64,000 nt of DNA from Bacillota bacterium (GCA_030611385.1 JAUWPV010000003.1:1-64000); one strand, 5' to 3'; numbered from the stretch's first letter, positions 36,918 through 47,774 are shown. Notes: generated from the letters alone by a model not told the origin. Numbers and translations: made by a program.

Positions 36918-38302
36918 CGCTGCCCGGGAAGTTGCGCGAAGCCTGTGGCATCTGCGGTGGTTTTGCTAAAGATCAGCCGCTTGCTTATCTGACCTGTTTT
37001 GCCCTTTACGCCCTGCAGCACCGCGGCCAGGAAAGCGCCGGGATTGCCGCCGGACCCGGCGAAGGCCGGAAAATCTGGCTGAAAAGAGGTATGGGTCTTG
37101 TTTCCGAGGTCTTTCCAGATAGCGCTGACTTAAAAGGAATCGTCTGCAGGCTGGCTATTGGCCATGTCCGCTATTCATATGGCCAGGAAGGCCAAAATCC
37201 GGAAAATATCCAACCGCTCAAGCTACGCTACCGTCACGGAGAACTGGCCATTGTTCATAATGGCCACCTGGTTAACGCCCGGGAACTGCGCAAGGAACTC
37301 GAGGACCAGGGAGCGATCTTTCAAACCGATACCGACAGTGAATTGCTGGCTCATATGATTGCCCGGCAGGGCAGCAGCTGTCTTGAAGAGGCCCTTCTGG
37401 AGGTAGTGCCCCGCCTGAAGGGCGCCTTTGCTTTTATAATTACAGATGGCATTAAGGTTATTGGCCTGCGTGACGGTTATGGCTTCAGACCACTTTCGCT
37501 CGGCTCAATTGATGGCGGAGGTTATTATCTGGCTTCCGAAACCTGTGCTTTCGATACAATCAGAGCAGTATTTATCCGTGATCTTGAACCGGGTGAGATG
37601 GTTATTCTGGACGAAAACGGCGTGCGTACCCGCCAGGTAATCGAGAGCAGCTGCTCTAACCTGTGCATTTTTGAATATATCTATTTTGCCCGCCCGGACA
37701 GTAATTTGCAGGGAATGAACGTTCATTTAGTCAGGCGGGAGCTGGGGCGCCGGTTAGCCCGCGAGCACCCGGTTAATGCCGATATTGTTTCCGGGGTACC
37801 CGATTCGAGCATCGCTGCTGCTTCGGGATTTGCAGAGCAGGCCGGATTACCCTACGAGATGGCCCTGGTCAAAAACCGCTATATCGGACGAACCTTTATC
37901 AAGCCCACCCAAAAAATGCGGGAGGAAGGCGTCGATTTAAAGCTGAACGTAGTGCGGAAGATCGTTGAGGATAAAAGGGTGGTCCTGGTTGATGACTCGA
38001 TCGTACGCGGCACCACCAGCCTGAAACTGATTCAGATCATGCGCCGGGCCGGAGCGAGAGAAGTGCACTTGAGAATCAGTTCACCGCCGGTAATCGGTTC
38101 ATGTTATTATGGTATCGATATTCCTGATCCACACGACTTAATTGCGCATGGACATTCGGCAACCGAAATACCGGGAATGATCGGCGCGGATTCAGTTGGT
38201 TATTTAAGCATGGCTGAAGTAGTAGAAGCGGTCGGTTTACCTGCCGAAAAGCTCTGCTGTGGATGCTTTAACGGTTATTACCCGGTTTTACCAGAGAAGT
38301 GA
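36902..38302 (+). CDS. purF: Amidophosphoribosyltransferase PurF
   Basis: A 466-residue enzyme for the first committed step, PRPP plus glutamine to phosphoribosylamine. A short propeptide precedes Cys15 (EACGICGG), the likely N-terminal nucleophile after cleavage. The PRPP loop [14 protein letters not shown] and cysteines [15 protein letters not shown] and CCGCFNG point to the Bacillus-type 4Fe-4S enzyme. The ATG at 36902 overlaps purL. If the upstream riboswitch senses PRPP, it senses this enzyme's substrate. Confidence 0.97.
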   Translation: MDHAVALPGKLREACGICGGFAKDQPLAYLTCFALYALQHRGQESAGIAAGPGEGRKIWLKRGMGLVSEVFPDSADLKGIVCRLAIGHVRYSYGQEGQNPENIQPLKLRYRHGELAIVHNGHLVNARELRKELEDQGAIFQTDTDSELLAHMIARQGSSCLEEALLEVVPRLKGAFAFIITDGIKVIGLRDGYGFRPLSLGSIDGGGYYLASETCAFDTIRAVFIRDLEPGEMVILDENGVRTRQVIESSCSNLCIFEYIYFARPDSNLQGMNVHLVRRELGRRLAREHPVNADIVSGVPDSSIAAASGFAEQAGLPYEMALVKNRYIGRTFIKPTQKMREEGVDLKLNVVRKIVEDKRVVLVDDSIVRGTTSLKLIQIMRRAGAREVHLRISSPPVIGSCYYGIDIPDPHDLIAHGHSATEIPGMIGADSVGYLSMAEVVEAVGLPAEKLCCGCFNGYYPVLPEK

Positions 38303-38392
38303 GCTGTGAGCATATCTATAGTCAGGAATCGCAAAGCAGGAATTTTGGAGTGGGAAGAAAAATATATGAAATGATCAGTAGGAGGAATTGAC

Positions 38393-40585
38393 ATGCCTGT
38401 AGTTTTTATTTTGGTTCCGATAAGTTCTCTGATAGCCCTAGGCTTTGCTTATTATTTCTTTAAGCAGATGATGGGTCATGATGAGGGAACGGATACGATG
38501 AAAAAAATTGCTTCTCACGTTCGCAAAGGGGCGGCAGCCTACCTTCGCCAGCAGTATAAAGTTGTCATAATTGTTTTCGCAGTGATTACGGTAATTTTCG
38601 TCATACTGGCTTATGGACTGGAGGTTCAGAATAAGTGGGTGCCCTTTGCCTTCTTAACGGGAGGCGCGTTTTCAGGACTTGCCGGTTTTTTTGGAATGAA
38701 GGCCGCAACCTTCGCTTCTGCCAGGGTGACAAATGCCTGTCGTACTTCGCTTAATGCTGGACTAAAGCTGGCTTTTCGTTCCGGTGCAGTGATGGGCCTG
38801 GTTGTTGTGGGACTGGTTTTGCTTGATATTTCGGCATGGTTTACTGTACTTAACATATTTATTCCTGCTGCCGAAGAAGGTCTCAAGTTGCTTACGATTA
38901 CTGCAACGATGCTTACATTTGGTATGGGCGCATCAACCCAGGCACTTTTTGCCCGTGTTGGCGGTGGAATTTATACCAAGGCTGCCGATGTTGGTGCTGA
39001 CCTGGTCGGAAAAATAGAGGCTGGAATACCTGAGGATGATCCACGAAATCCTGCTACCATTGCCGATAACGTTGGCGATAACGTAGGCGATGTCGCCGGT
39101 ATGGGTGCCGACCTGTTTGAATCCTACGCCGGATCAATACTGGCTACCGCTCTTCTTGGTGCTGCTGCATTTTCGGGAGCCGGTTTGGTTACGCAGTATA
39201 GTGCTGTATTAGCGCCTATGCTGATAGCTGCAGTAGGTACCTTGCTATCAATTGTAGGAATATTCATGGTTCGGGCCAAGGAAGGAGCAAGCCAGAAGGA
39301 ACTGCTCAAGTCAATGGGTTTGGGAGTCAACACGAGTGCTGCTTTGATTCTGGTATTATCCTGGGTGGTCCTATATATGCTTCAATTGCCCAATTATTGG
39401 GGAATATGGGGCTCAATTGTGGTAGGATTGTTGGCAGGTATTATTATTGGTCAATCAACTGAATACTATACTGCTTCAGCGTACAGTCCAACCCGAATGA
39501 TCGCTGCTTCTTCCAGTACTGGTCCGGCTACTGTTATAATTAGCGGTATCGGAATCGGACTCATTTCTACCGCGATCCCTCTTGGAATAATTGCTCTTGC
39601 CATAGCTTTGGCATACGCATTCTCTTCGGGTTTTAGTTTTGATGTGACCAGTCTGAATATGGGGCTTTATGGTATCGGTATTGCGTCCGTCGGTATGCTT
39701 TCAACACTGGGCATTACACTGGCTACAGATGCCTATGGGCCGATTGCCGATAACGCTGGCGGTAACGCCGAGATGAGTCATCTTGGCGAAGAGGTGCGTA
39801 AGCGGACTGATGCACTTGACACTCTCGGAAATACAACTGCTGCTACCGGAAAGGGTTTTGCCATCGGCAGTGCAGCTCTTACCGCGCTTGCTTTGCTTGC
39901 TGCATACATTGAAGAAGTGAAGATCATGTTTGTCCAGTTTCTTGACAGACCCAATGAACTTATCAATGGTGTACCTGCTTATCAGGCCGAGTTCATTGAC
40001 TTCATACATCATTATGATATACATCTGATGAATCCTCTGGTTATCGTGGGAGTATTCGTTGGAGTATTGTCGGTATTTCTCTTTAGCGGGTTGACCATGA
40101 ATGCCGTCGGACGGGCAGCTCAACAAATGGTTGCTGAGGTTCGCCGCCAGTTTAAAGAAATGCCCGGTATAATGGAAGGCACGACTGAACCTGATTATGC
40201 GCGTTGCGTAGAGATTTCCACCAGGGGCGCTCAGAAAGAGATGATGTTGCCTTCTTTTATTGCCCTTCTTATACCGGTTATTATCGGTCTTATATTTGGT
40301 GTGGCCGGAGTTACCGGCCTGCTGGTTGGAACTATTTCAAGTGGTTTTGCCATGGCAATATTCATGGCCAATGCCGGTGGTGCTTGGGATAACGCCAAGA
40401 AATATATAGAAGAAGGTCATCATGGAGGAAAGGGTTCGGATAACCATAAGGCCGCCATAGTTGGTGACACAGTGGGAGATCCGTTCAAGGACACTTCCGG
40501 TCCGAGCCTCAATATACTTATAAAACTGATGGTTATGGCCTCTGTTGTTACCGTAGGTGTAGCAGTAAGCTACAGCTTATTCTAG
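38393..40585 (+). CDS. hppA: Membrane-bound ion-pumping pyrophosphatase, K+-dependent type
   Basis: A 730-residue integral membrane protein with about 16 membrane segments. The catalytic signature [38 protein letters not shown] is split across its usual position (about residues 200-240). [18 protein letters not shown] carries Ala where K+-independent enzymes have Lys, indicating the K+-dependent group, which includes Na+ and H+ pumps. It converts PPi energy into an ion gradient, useful since purine and polymer synthesis release PPi. The ATG at 38393 follows AGGAGG. It lies between purF and purM. Confidence 0.95.
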   Translation: MPVVFILVPISSLIALGFAYYFFKQMMGHDEGTDTMKKIASHVRKGAAAYLRQQYKVVIIVFAVITVIFVILAYGLEVQNKWVPFAFLTGGAFSGLAGFFGMKAATFASARVTNACRTSLNAGLKLAFRSGAVMGLVVVGLVLLDISAWFTVLNIFIPAAEEGLKLLTITATMLTFGMGASTQALFARVGGGIYTKAADVGADLVGKIEAGIPEDDPRNPATIADNVGDNVGDVAGMGADLFESYAGSILATALLGAAAFSGAGLVTQYSAVLAPMLIAAVGTLLSIVGIFMVRAKEGASQKELLKSMGLGVNTSAALILVLSWVVLYMLQLPNYWGIWGSIVVGLLAGIIIGQSTEYYTASAYSPTRMIAASSSTGPATVIISGIGIGLISTAIPLGIIALAIALAYAFSSGFSFDVTSLNMGLYGIGIASVGMLSTLGITLATDAYGPIADNAGGNAEMSHLGEEVRKRTDALDTLGNTTAATGKGFAIGSAALTALALLAAYIEEVKIMFVQFLDRPNELINGVPAYQAEFIDFIHHYDIHLMNPLVIVGVFVGVLSVFLFSGLTMNAVGRAAQQMVAEVRRQFKEMPGIMEGTTEPDYARCVEISTRGAQKEMMLPSFIALLIPVIIGLIFGVAGVTGLLVGTISSGFAMAIFMANAGGAWDNAKKYIEEGHHGGKGSDNHKAAIVGDTVGDPFKDTSGPSLNILIKLMVMASVVTVGVAVSYSLF

Positions 40586-40611
40586 ATTTAAAAATGTTAC
40601 CCAAACCCCTG

Positions 40612-40644
40612 TACGGCCTGCCGGTGATAATCCGGCAGGCCGTT
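40612..40644 (+). terminator. Strong hairpin between hppA and purM
   Basis: A perfect 12-base stem, ACGGCCTGCCGG and CCGGCAGGCCGT, with loop TGATAAT, followed only by TAAATAG. Lacking a T-run, it may be an attenuator or an mRNA-stability stem rather than a full terminator. Confidence 0.6.
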
Positions 40645-40671
40645 AAATAGTGATCGGGAGCAGGTTTGTTA

Positions 40672-41709
40672 ATGAGTGATCTGATGGATTACCGCAAAGC
40701 CGGGGTGGATATTGAAGCCGGTGAAGCGGCGGTAGAACGGATTAAGGGAGCAGCCCGCTCAACCTTTCGGCCGGAAGTGCTGCAGGGGCTGGGCGGTTTC
40801 GGCGGATTATTTGCGCCCCTCTTGAAGGGTCTGCATGAGCCGGTGTTGGTGGCCGGCTGTGACGGGGTCGGCACAAAATTGAAGCTGGCCTTTGCTGCCT
40901 GCAGGCACAAAACCATTGGTATCGACTGCGTGGCGATGTGTGTTAACGATATTCTGGTCCAGGGGGCGGAACCCCTGTTTTTTCTTGACTACCTGGCGGT
41001 AGGAAAACTCAATCCAGATCAGGTTGAGGAAATCATCACCGGTGTGGCCGAAGGCTGTCGCCAGGCCGGCTGCGCCCTGCTTGGTGGAGAGACTGCAGAA
41101 ATGCCGGGCTTTTACCCACCCGGAGAATATGACCTGGCCGGTTTTGCAGTTGGTCTGGTTGATCGTTCCACCATTGTCGACGGCTCCGCAATTTCTTCAG
41201 GCGATGTGATCATCGGATTGGCTTCAACCGGTCTGCACAGCAACGGTTATTCCCTGGCCCGGAAGGTTTTATTGGAAGAAGAAGGTCTTCTGCTCGCCGA
41301 TCTGCAGCCAGAACTCGGGGTAACCCTGGCTGAAGAGATGCTCAAGCCGACCCGGATCTATGTTAAACCGGTTTTAGAAGCAATCAAGAAATTTCCGGTT
41401 AGCGGGATGGCCCATATCACCGGCGGCGGGCTGCCCGGTAATTTGCCGCGTATTCTGCCTAAAGGGTTGCAGGTTGAGATCGAATCAGAATCCTGGCCGG
41501 TAGCGTCAATATTTAAAATGATCAGCAACCTGGGTCCGGTAAGTCAGGTGGAGATGTTCCGGGCATTTAACATGGGCATCGGTTTCTGCCTGTTTGTCCC
41601 TGCAAAAGAGGTCACCCGGCTGATTGCCCATTTTGTCGATCACAACATTCCTGCTTACAAGATCGGCCAGGTCACCACCGGTCCGGGACAGGTTATTATA
41701 CTAACCTAG
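40672..41709 (+). CDS. purM: AIR synthetase (phosphoribosylformylglycinamidine cyclo-ligase)
   Basis: A 345-residue enzyme closing the imidazole ring with ATP. VAGCDGVGTKLKLA, CVNDILVQGAEPLFFLDYLA, GGETAEMPGFYPPGEYDLAGFAVG and HITGGGLPGNLPRILP are all present. The ATG at 40672 is taken; a TTG two codons earlier is in frame. It resumes the purine operon after hppA. Confidence 0.96.
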   Translation: MSDLMDYRKAGVDIEAGEAAVERIKGAARSTFRPEVLQGLGGFGGLFAPLLKGLHEPVLVAGCDGVGTKLKLAFAACRHKTIGIDCVAMCVNDILVQGAEPLFFLDYLAVGKLNPDQVEEIITGVAEGCRQAGCALLGGETAEMPGFYPPGEYDLAGFAVGLVDRSTIVDGSAISSGDVIIGLASTGLHSNGYSLARKVLLEEEGLLLADLQPELGVTLAEEMLKPTRIYVKPVLEAIKKFPVSGMAHITGGGLPGNLPRILPKGLQVEIESESWPVASIFKMISNLGPVSQVEMFRAFNMGIGFCLFVPAKEVTRLIAHFVDHNIPAYKIGQVTTGPGQVIILT

Positions 41710-41810
41710 CTGCAGTCAATAATGAATTACCGGGTTACTGCTTAAAGGAAGATAGCTAGTTAGGGAGAATTGATTTAAGGGTTGATGATCAGACCGGGAG
41801 GAACTTATCG

Positions 41811-42416
41811 ATGAAAAATATTGCTGTGCTCGCTTCCGGGGTTGGCAGCAATCTGGAAGCAATCCTCGAAGCTGTCGAAAGAGGCGAAGTTGCCGGGCGG
41901 GTTGTTTTGGCGATCAGTGATCAGGTGGAAGCTGCGGCCCTGGAAAAGGCCAGAGGGCACCGGATCAAAGCCCTTTTCCTGAGCCCAAAAAACTATAATA
42001 GCCGTGAAGAATATGATCAAGCCCTGTTTGATCAGTTGAAAAAGACCCAAGTTGATCTGGTTGTCCTGGCCGGTTTTATGCGCCTCTTATCGACTTACTT
42101 TATCCGTTCTTTTCCACTGCAAATCATGAATATTCATCCTTCATTATTACCTGCCTTCCCCGGTCTTGATGGGGTGGAGCAGGCTTTAAATTATGGAGTT
42201 AAAGTAACCGGCTGCACGGTGCATTTTGTTGATGAAGGTCTTGACAGCGGCCCAATTATCCTACAGGAAGCTGTACCGGTGATCCAGAATGAGACGATCA
42301 TGACCCTCCAGCAGAGAATCCATGCTGCTGAACACCGCCTTTATCCAATAGCGATCGATCTTTTCTGTCGCGGCAAGCTGCAGGTGGAAGGAAGGCGGTG
42401 CTTTATCTTTGACTAG
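41811..42416 (+). CDS. purN: Phosphoribosylglycinamide formyltransferase
   Basis: A 201-residue folate-dependent GAR formyltransferase. LASGVGSNLEAILEA at the N-terminus, LAGFMRLLSTYFI, the catalytic Asn-His-Asp region MNIHPSLLPAFPG and the HFVDEGLDSGPIILQ signature are present. The ATG at 41811 follows GGGAGG. It overlaps purH by 8 bases. Confidence 0.96.
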   Translation: MKNIAVLASGVGSNLEAILEAVERGEVAGRVVLAISDQVEAAALEKARGHRIKALFLSPKNYNSREEYDQALFDQLKKTQVDLVVLAGFMRLLSTYFIRSFPLQIMNIHPSLLPAFPGLDGVEQALNYGVKVTGCTVHFVDEGLDSGPIILQEAVPVIQNETIMTLQQRIHAAEHRLYPIAIDLFCRGKLQVEGRRCFIFD

Positions 42417-43956
42417 ACAGCGGAGAGCATTGATCAGCGTTTCCGATAAGACCGGTATTGTCGAACTGGCTCGCGAACTGATCAGTCTTGGTTTCGAGAT
42501 TGTTTCGACCGGCGGTACGGCGCAGAGTTTACATCAGGCCGGACTGGCAGTGACCGAAGTAGCTGAAGTAACCGACTTTCCGGAAATTCTCGGCGGCCGG
42601 GTTAAGACGTTGCACCCGCTGATCCATGCCGCCATCCTGGCTCGCCTGGATCGGGAAGACCAGAGGCAGGAACTTGAAGCATACGGAATCACCCCAATCG
42701 AGCTGGTGATCGTAAATCTTTATCCCTTTGAACAGACCATTGCCCGTGAAGAAACCGGGCATGAAGAAGCAGTGGAGAAAATAGATATCGGTGGACCGGC
42801 TATGCTGCGGGCAGCGGCCAAAAATCACGCTCATGTAACTGTTCTGGTCAACCCGGATCGTTACAGCGAAGTGCTCGGAGAACTTAAGCAAAGCGGTTCA
42901 GTTAGCAGTGCGACCCGCATTCGCCTGGCGGCGGAAGTATTTAGTTATACTGCCGGTTACGATGCGGTGATAGCCGCTTATTTCAATGCCCGGCCAGATG
43001 CCGGAATGGAACTTTATCCCGACCGGTTGAGCCTCTCGTTCAAGAAGATGCAAAACCTGCGTTACGGTGAAAACCCCCAACAGGAAGCGGCATTTTATGC
43101 TTCGTCCGGTACAGCGACGGGCCTGGCGGCAGCGCGACAGATTCAGGGCAAAGAGATGTCATTTAACAACTTAAACGATCTGAATGCAGCCTGGGAACTG
43201 GTCCTTGAATTCGAGCAGCCGACTGCGGTGGCGGTCAAACATGCCAACCCTTGCGGGGTCGGTTCTGCCGCAACTCCAGAGGAGGCCTACCGGCTTGCTT
43301 TTGAAGCCGACCCGGTATCGATATTTGGTGGAATACTGGCTTTGAACCGGCTGGTTGAGGCGGCAGCTGCTTTGGAGATGCGTAAAGTGTTTTTAGAAGT
43401 GATCGCCGCTCCGAATTTTAGCAAAGAGGCCCGGTCGATTTTACGGGATAAAAAGGATCTACGTTTACTGCAGATGGAGACTGCAGCAAACAAAATCGAT
43501 TGTTTTGATATAAAAAAAATTACTGGTGGTATGCTGATCCAAACTAACGATCGTGAACCGATTGATCTGAAAGAAGGCCGGATCGTGACGGAAAGAAAGC
43601 CTTCTGCAGAGGAATGGGCCAGACTCGTCTTTACACAAACGGTTGTTAAGCATGTTCGCTCCAACGCTATTGTGATTGCCGGCAGTGGACAAACCTTTGG
43701 AATTGGCGCCGGCCAGATGAGTCGTATCGGTGCAGCCCGCATTGCTCTCAATCAGGCCGGAACAAAGGCCAGGGGCGCTGTTCTCGGTTCCGACGCTTTC
43801 TTCCCATTCAACGATACTGTTGAAGAGGCGGCCAAAGCCGGGATTACGGCAATCGTGCAACCCGGTGGTTCGCTGAAAGATCAGGATTCGATCGATCTGT
43901 GTAACCAGCACGGTTTGACCATGATTTTTACCGCTCGCCGCTATTTTAAACATTAA
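42409..43956 (+). CDS. purH: Bifunctional AICAR transformylase/IMP cyclohydrolase
   Basis: A 515-residue enzyme for the last two steps to IMP. The N-terminal MGS-like cyclohydrolase domain (about 1-195) has ALISVSDKTGIVELA and GGRVKTLHPLIHAAILA. The C-terminal transformylase domain has LRYGENPQQEAAFY, AVKHANPCGVGSA and SDAFFPFNDTVEEAAKAG. The TTG start at 42409 lies inside purN. Confidence 0.96.
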   Translation: MTRQRRALISVSDKTGIVELARELISLGFEIVSTGGTAQSLHQAGLAVTEVAEVTDFPEILGGRVKTLHPLIHAAILARLDREDQRQELEAYGITPIELVIVNLYPFEQTIAREETGHEEAVEKIDIGGPAMLRAAAKNHAHVTVLVNPDRYSEVLGELKQSGSVSSATRIRLAAEVFSYTAGYDAVIAAYFNARPDAGMELYPDRLSLSFKKMQNLRYGENPQQEAAFYASSGTATGLAAARQIQGKEMSFNNLNDLNAAWELVLEFEQPTAVAVKHANPCGVGSAATPEEAYRLAFEADPVSIFGGILALNRLVEAAAALEMRKVFLEVIAAPNFSKEARSILRDKKDLRLLQMETAANKIDCFDIKKITGGMLIQTNDREPIDLKEGRIVTERKPSAEEWARLVFTQTVVKHVRSNAIVIAGSGQTFGIGAGQMSRIGAARIALNQAGTKARGAVLGSDAFFPFNDTVEEAAKAGITAIVQPGGSLKDQDSIDLCNQHGLTMIFTARRYFKH

Positions 43957-44045
43957 TTATTAGTAGTCCACCTTAAGAATAAGATGAGCCCGGGGCTCAA
44001 TATAAATATATGGTGATTATGCCGCTTGCAGAGGAGGCAGGTTTA

Positions 44046-45329
44046 ATGCGGGTTCTAATTGTTGGCGGGGGCGGTCGCGAGCATGTCCTGGCCTGGAAGT
44101 TAGCGCAGAGCCCTTTATTAGATAAGTTATATTGCGCGCCGGGCAACGCCGGTATTTCAGCGGTCGCCGAGTGCATCGATATTGCTGCGGATAACATTGA
44201 AGTCCTTAATAAATGGGCTGTGGAGAGTCAAATTGATCTGACTGTCGTCGGTCCCGAAGGACCGCTTGTCGGTGGTATTGCCGATAGTTTTCGCCGATCC
44301 GGATTAAAGGTGTTCGGGCCTGACCGTAAAGGGGCGTTACTTGAAGGCAGCAAGGTCTGGTCGAAACGTAAAATGAGACAGTGGGGTATTCCAACGGGCG
44401 AATTTACAGTTTTTGACGATTTTGACGATGCCCGCCGTCATTTGGCCCGATTTTATGGTGAACCGGTGGTAATTAAGGCAGATGGCCTGGCGGCCGGCAA
44501 AGGGGTTACTGTAGCTTCAGGCCCCGCCGAAGCGGAGCAAGCCCTATACGACATTATGATTGAACGGGTTTTTGGTGATGCCGGCAAAAGGGTGATCATC
44601 GAGAATTGTCTGCGCGGTGAAGAGGTTTCGGTTCTGGCGATAACGGACGGCAGAAACTTCGTGACGTTGCCCGCTGCTCAGGACCATAAGGTAATTGGTG
44701 ATGGTGACAAAGGACCGAACACCGGTGGGATGGGCGCTTATTCGCCGGCGCCAATCTATACAGCCGAACTGGCTCGTCGTACTGGCGAACTGGTTTTTCA
44801 ACCGCTGCTTAAAGGTTTTAACGATAGCGGTATCGATTTTCGCGGAGTTATCTACGCCGGCCTGATGGTTTCGAAAAACCAGTTTAACGTACTCGAGTTT
44901 AATGTGCGTTTTGGCGACCCCGAAACACAGGCGATCATTCCCCGAATGCAATCCGACCTGCTGCCCCTGCTGTTGGCTGCGGCGGAGGGAGATCTTAAAG
45001 ATATCCGGCTGGAGTGGAGCGATCATTCTGCCGTATGCGTGGTGTTCTCATCGGGTGGTTATCCCGGCAGATATACAACTGGCCATGTCATTGATGGACT
45101 TGATGCGCTGGCAGAGGTAAAAGACGATCATGTAGCCGTTTTCCATGCCGGTACGGCCATTAAAGATGGACGGATAGTTACCGCCGGCGGTCGCGTGTTG
45201 GGAGTAACGGCCTGGGACAGCGACCTGCGAAAAGCCCTGCAAAGGGTCTACAGGGCTGCTGAACAGATCAAATTTGAAGGTATGTACTACCGCCATGACA
45301 TTGCCCGCAGAGCCCTCACAAAGCCGTGA
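44046..45329 (+). CDS. purD: GAR synthetase (phosphoribosylamine-glycine ligase)
   Basis: A 427-residue ATP-grasp enzyme. VLIVGGGGREHVLAWKL at the start, VVIKADGLAAGKGVTVA (ATP-grasp), LPAAQDHKVIGDGDKGPNTGGMGAYSP and FNVRFGDPETQAI are seen. The ATG at 44046 follows GGAGG; the frame is open to an earlier ATG at 44010. It is the last purine gene before the fatty-acid-type genes. Confidence 0.96.
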   Translation: MRVLIVGGGGREHVLAWKLAQSPLLDKLYCAPGNAGISAVAECIDIAADNIEVLNKWAVESQIDLTVVGPEGPLVGGIADSFRRSGLKVFGPDRKGALLEGSKVWSKRKMRQWGIPTGEFTVFDDFDDARRHLARFYGEPVVIKADGLAAGKGVTVASGPAEAEQALYDIMIERVFGDAGKRVIIENCLRGEEVSVLAITDGRNFVTLPAAQDHKVIGDGDKGPNTGGMGAYSPAPIYTAELARRTGELVFQPLLKGFNDSGIDFRGVIYAGLMVSKNQFNVLEFNVRFGDPETQAIIPRMQSDLLPLLLAAAEGDLKDIRLEWSDHSAVCVVFSSGGYPGRYTTGHVIDGLDALAEVKDDHVAVFHAGTAIKDGRIVTAGGRVLGVTAWDSDLRKALQRVYRAAEQIKFEGMYYRHDIARRALTKP

Positions 45330-45363
45330 AAAAGCATCAGCGGGCAGTCAGAAGAGGTGAACA

Positions 45364-46545
45364 ATGAAATCGACTGTTATTGTCGGTTATGCACGCACTC
45401 CGTTTGGTAAATATTTAGGAGCTCTGCAGGATGTTCCGGCGGTGGAACTGGGTGCTGTTGCCATTAAAGAGGCGCTTCTTCGTTCCGGGGTCTCTGCAGA
45501 CTGCGTCGATAATGTATTTATGGGTATGGTCGTTTCGGCCGGAGTCGGTCAGATTCCCTCCCGGCAGGCCACAATTAAAGCCGGCCTGCCCTATACAGTT
45601 CCATCAGAAACAATTAATAAGGTTTGCGCTTCCGGCCTGCGTTCAGTTAACCTGGGTGATACCCTGATCAGAGCCGGCGAGGCATCTATAATAGTCGCCG
45701 GCGGTATGGAAAACATGAGTGCAGTGCCCTACTATTTAACGAAGGCACGAAATGGCTACAGAATGGGAAACGCACCAATTATTGACGGCCTGGTGCACGA
45801 TGGATTATGGTGTCCGTTTCACAACGTACACATGGGAGTGCACGGCAGTGCGGTGCCGGCCGAACACGGAATAACCCGTGACGCCATGGACCGGTGGGCT
45901 CTGCGCAGCCATCAGTTGGCAGCCGAAGCAACAGAGAACGGCCGTTTAAGCGAGGAAATAATACCGATTACAGTATCCCAGCGAAAGGGAGATCCACAGG
46001 TTGTTGTTTGCGACGAACTTCCGCGGCGGGATACAACCCTGGAGAAACTGGCTCAACTTCCACCGGCTTTTGAACCAGAGGGATTGATTACGGCTGGAAA
46101 TGCCCCGGCGATCAGTGACGGAGCGGCAGCTCTGGTGCTGGTTTCCAGGACTCGCGCCCGCGAACTTGGTTTGGAACCGCTGGCGGAGATTATAGCTCAG
46201 GGAACAGCTTCATTGGAGCCGCGCTACATTGCCACGGTACCCTTTGAGGCAGCTCAAAAAGCTTTAAATAAAGCCGGCCTTTCGATCAGCCAGATGAAGC
46301 TGATCGAAGTAAACGAGGCTTTTGCGGCAGTCGCTCTTACCAGCATCAAACTTGGCAGTTGGAATGAAAACCTGGTAAATGTCAATGGCGGGGCGGTTGC
46401 CCTGGGGCACCCGATCGGAGCCAGTGGAGCAAGAATATTATTAACATTGATTGTTGAACTGCACCGACGCGGTGGTGGTTACGGATTGGCTACAATCTGC
46501 AGTGGAGCTGCTCAGGGAGAGGCAACGATTGTTAAAGTTGAGTAG
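45364..46545 (+). CDS. Acetyl-CoA C-acetyltransferase (thiolase)
   Basis: A 393-residue thiolase. The acyl-binding Cys is in NKVCASGLRSVNLGD (about residue 88), the His in NGGAVALGHPIGASGARI, and the second Cys in ATICSGAAQGEA. It condenses two acetyl-CoA or, in the degradative direction, splits acetoacetyl-CoA. The ATG at 45364 follows AGAGGTG. It leads a run with two acyl-CoA dehydrogenases and a B12 mutase, which favours a degradative role ending butyryl-CoA oxidation (inference). No crotonase, hydroxyacyl-CoA dehydrogenase or ETF gene is in the window. Confidence 0.93.
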   Translation: MKSTVIVGYARTPFGKYLGALQDVPAVELGAVAIKEALLRSGVSADCVDNVFMGMVVSAGVGQIPSRQATIKAGLPYTVPSETINKVCASGLRSVNLGDTLIRAGEASIIVAGGMENMSAVPYYLTKARNGYRMGNAPIIDGLVHDGLWCPFHNVHMGVHGSAVPAEHGITRDAMDRWALRSHQLAAEATENGRLSEEIIPITVSQRKGDPQVVVCDELPRRDTTLEKLAQLPPAFEPEGLITAGNAPAISDGAAALVLVSRTRARELGLEPLAEIIAQGTASLEPRYIATVPFEAAQKALNKAGLSISQMKLIEVNEAFAAVALTSIKLGSWNENLVNVNGGAVALGHPIGASGARILLTLIVELHRRGGGYGLATICSGAAQGEATIVKVE

Positions 46546-46609
46546 CGGTGAATTTGCGGGCACTCGTTGAAAATTATGCTCGTGATCACTTTTCATAGGG
46601 GAGTGCTGA

Positions 46610-47728
46610 ATGATCATGTTTACCCTATCTGAGTACCATCTTAATAAAAAAGAAGAGTTTCGGGAGTTTGCCGGGAAAGAGCTCGATCTCGGTGATCACT
46701 TTCCGCGCGAAAATCTGCAAAAAGCCGCACAGAAGGGGTATTTAGGGCTGCCGATCCCCAAAGAATGGGGCGGTCAGGGTGAAGATTTTTTGACTTATAT
46801 TTTGTTTATTGAAGAAATATCCCGGGTCTGTTCTTCTACCGGAGTGATCATAGCCGTACATACCTCTGTAGGAACTTTCCCAATGCTCTATTACGGAACC
46901 GATCAACAAAAATCTCGTTACCTGCCCGGCCTGGCCGGAGGTGAACTACTCGGTGCTTTTGCTCTGACTGAAGCCGGAGCCGGTTCCGATGCCGCTGCCC
47001 TGTCAACTACCGCGACCACAGTTGACGGCGGCTATTGTTTAAATGGTTGTAAGCTCTTTATTACTAGCGGTGGCGAAGCCGATATCTTTACAGTATTTGC
47101 TACGGTCGATCGCTCCAGGGGCGTGAAGGGCATCACCGCTTTTCTGCTGGAGAAAGGCATGCCGGGCCTGACCTCTGGCCATCCGGAAAAAAAGATGGGT
47201 TTGAACCGGTCTAAGACGACAGAGTTGCGAATGGAGGATCTTTTTGTTCCGGCAGCGAACAGACTTGGTAAAGAAGGTGACGGTTTTCAGATTGCCATGT
47301 CGCTGCTGGACGGAGGAAGAATTGGCATTGCCGCACAGGGTTTGGGATTGGCCCAGGCCGGTCTTGATTTCAGCACTGCTTATCTGAAGGAAGGCGAGGT
47401 TTCCGGCAGGAAAACGGAACAGTCGGTCAGTTTTGCCCTGGCTGATGTGGCCACCGGCCTGGAAGCGGCTCGTTTATTGGTCTACCGGGCGGCTGCAGTG
47501 AAAGATTCCGGGATGCGCTGCTCGAAAGAAGCCTCAATGGCCAAGCTGTTTGCTACCGATACCGCGATGGCGACAGCAACGCGCTGTATGGACTTGTGTG
47601 GACTTTCGACCGCGCTAATTGATCACCCATTGAATCGTTTTTTTTGTGATGCAAAAGCAACCCAAATCTATGAAGGATCCAATCAAATTCAGCGTATTGT
47701 GATCGCCCGGGAGCTTTTAAGGTCCTGA
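46610..47728 (+). CDS. Acyl-CoA dehydrogenase, Glu-in-IYEG type
   Basis: A 372-residue flavoprotein of the acyl-CoA dehydrogenase family. ALTEAGAGSDAAALSTTA (FAD/substrate loop), LFITSGGEADIFTVFA and the C-terminal QIYEGSNQIQRIVIARELL with the catalytic Glu at the butyryl/medium-chain position are present. The usual RxxFGxPIxxFQ segment, which helps bind FAD at the dimer interface, reads KEGEVSGRKTEQSV here, so this enzyme is divergent. The ATG at 46610 follows GGGGAG. It would oxidise a short-chain acyl-CoA, passing electrons to ETF encoded elsewhere. Confidence 0.9.
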   Translation: MIMFTLSEYHLNKKEEFREFAGKELDLGDHFPRENLQKAAQKGYLGLPIPKEWGGQGEDFLTYILFIEEISRVCSSTGVIIAVHTSVGTFPMLYYGTDQQKSRYLPGLAGGELLGAFALTEAGAGSDAAALSTTATTVDGGYCLNGCKLFITSGGEADIFTVFATVDRSRGVKGITAFLLEKGMPGLTSGHPEKKMGLNRSKTTELRMEDLFVPAANRLGKEGDGFQIAMSLLDGGRIGIAAQGLGLAQAGLDFSTAYLKEGEVSGRKTEQSVSFALADVATGLEAARLLVYRAAAVKDSGMRCSKEASMAKLFATDTAMATATRCMDLCGLSTALIDHPLNRFFCDAKATQIYEGSNQIQRIVIARELLRS

Positions 47729-47774
47729 ACAGAGGTTTTTGGGTGAGTGACCATTTAAACTGGAGGATAGCGCT

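Noticed and set aside
43986-43998. GAGCCCGGGGCTC palindrome before purD as a terminator
   Set aside because: The loop would be too short for a stable stem and no T-run follows.
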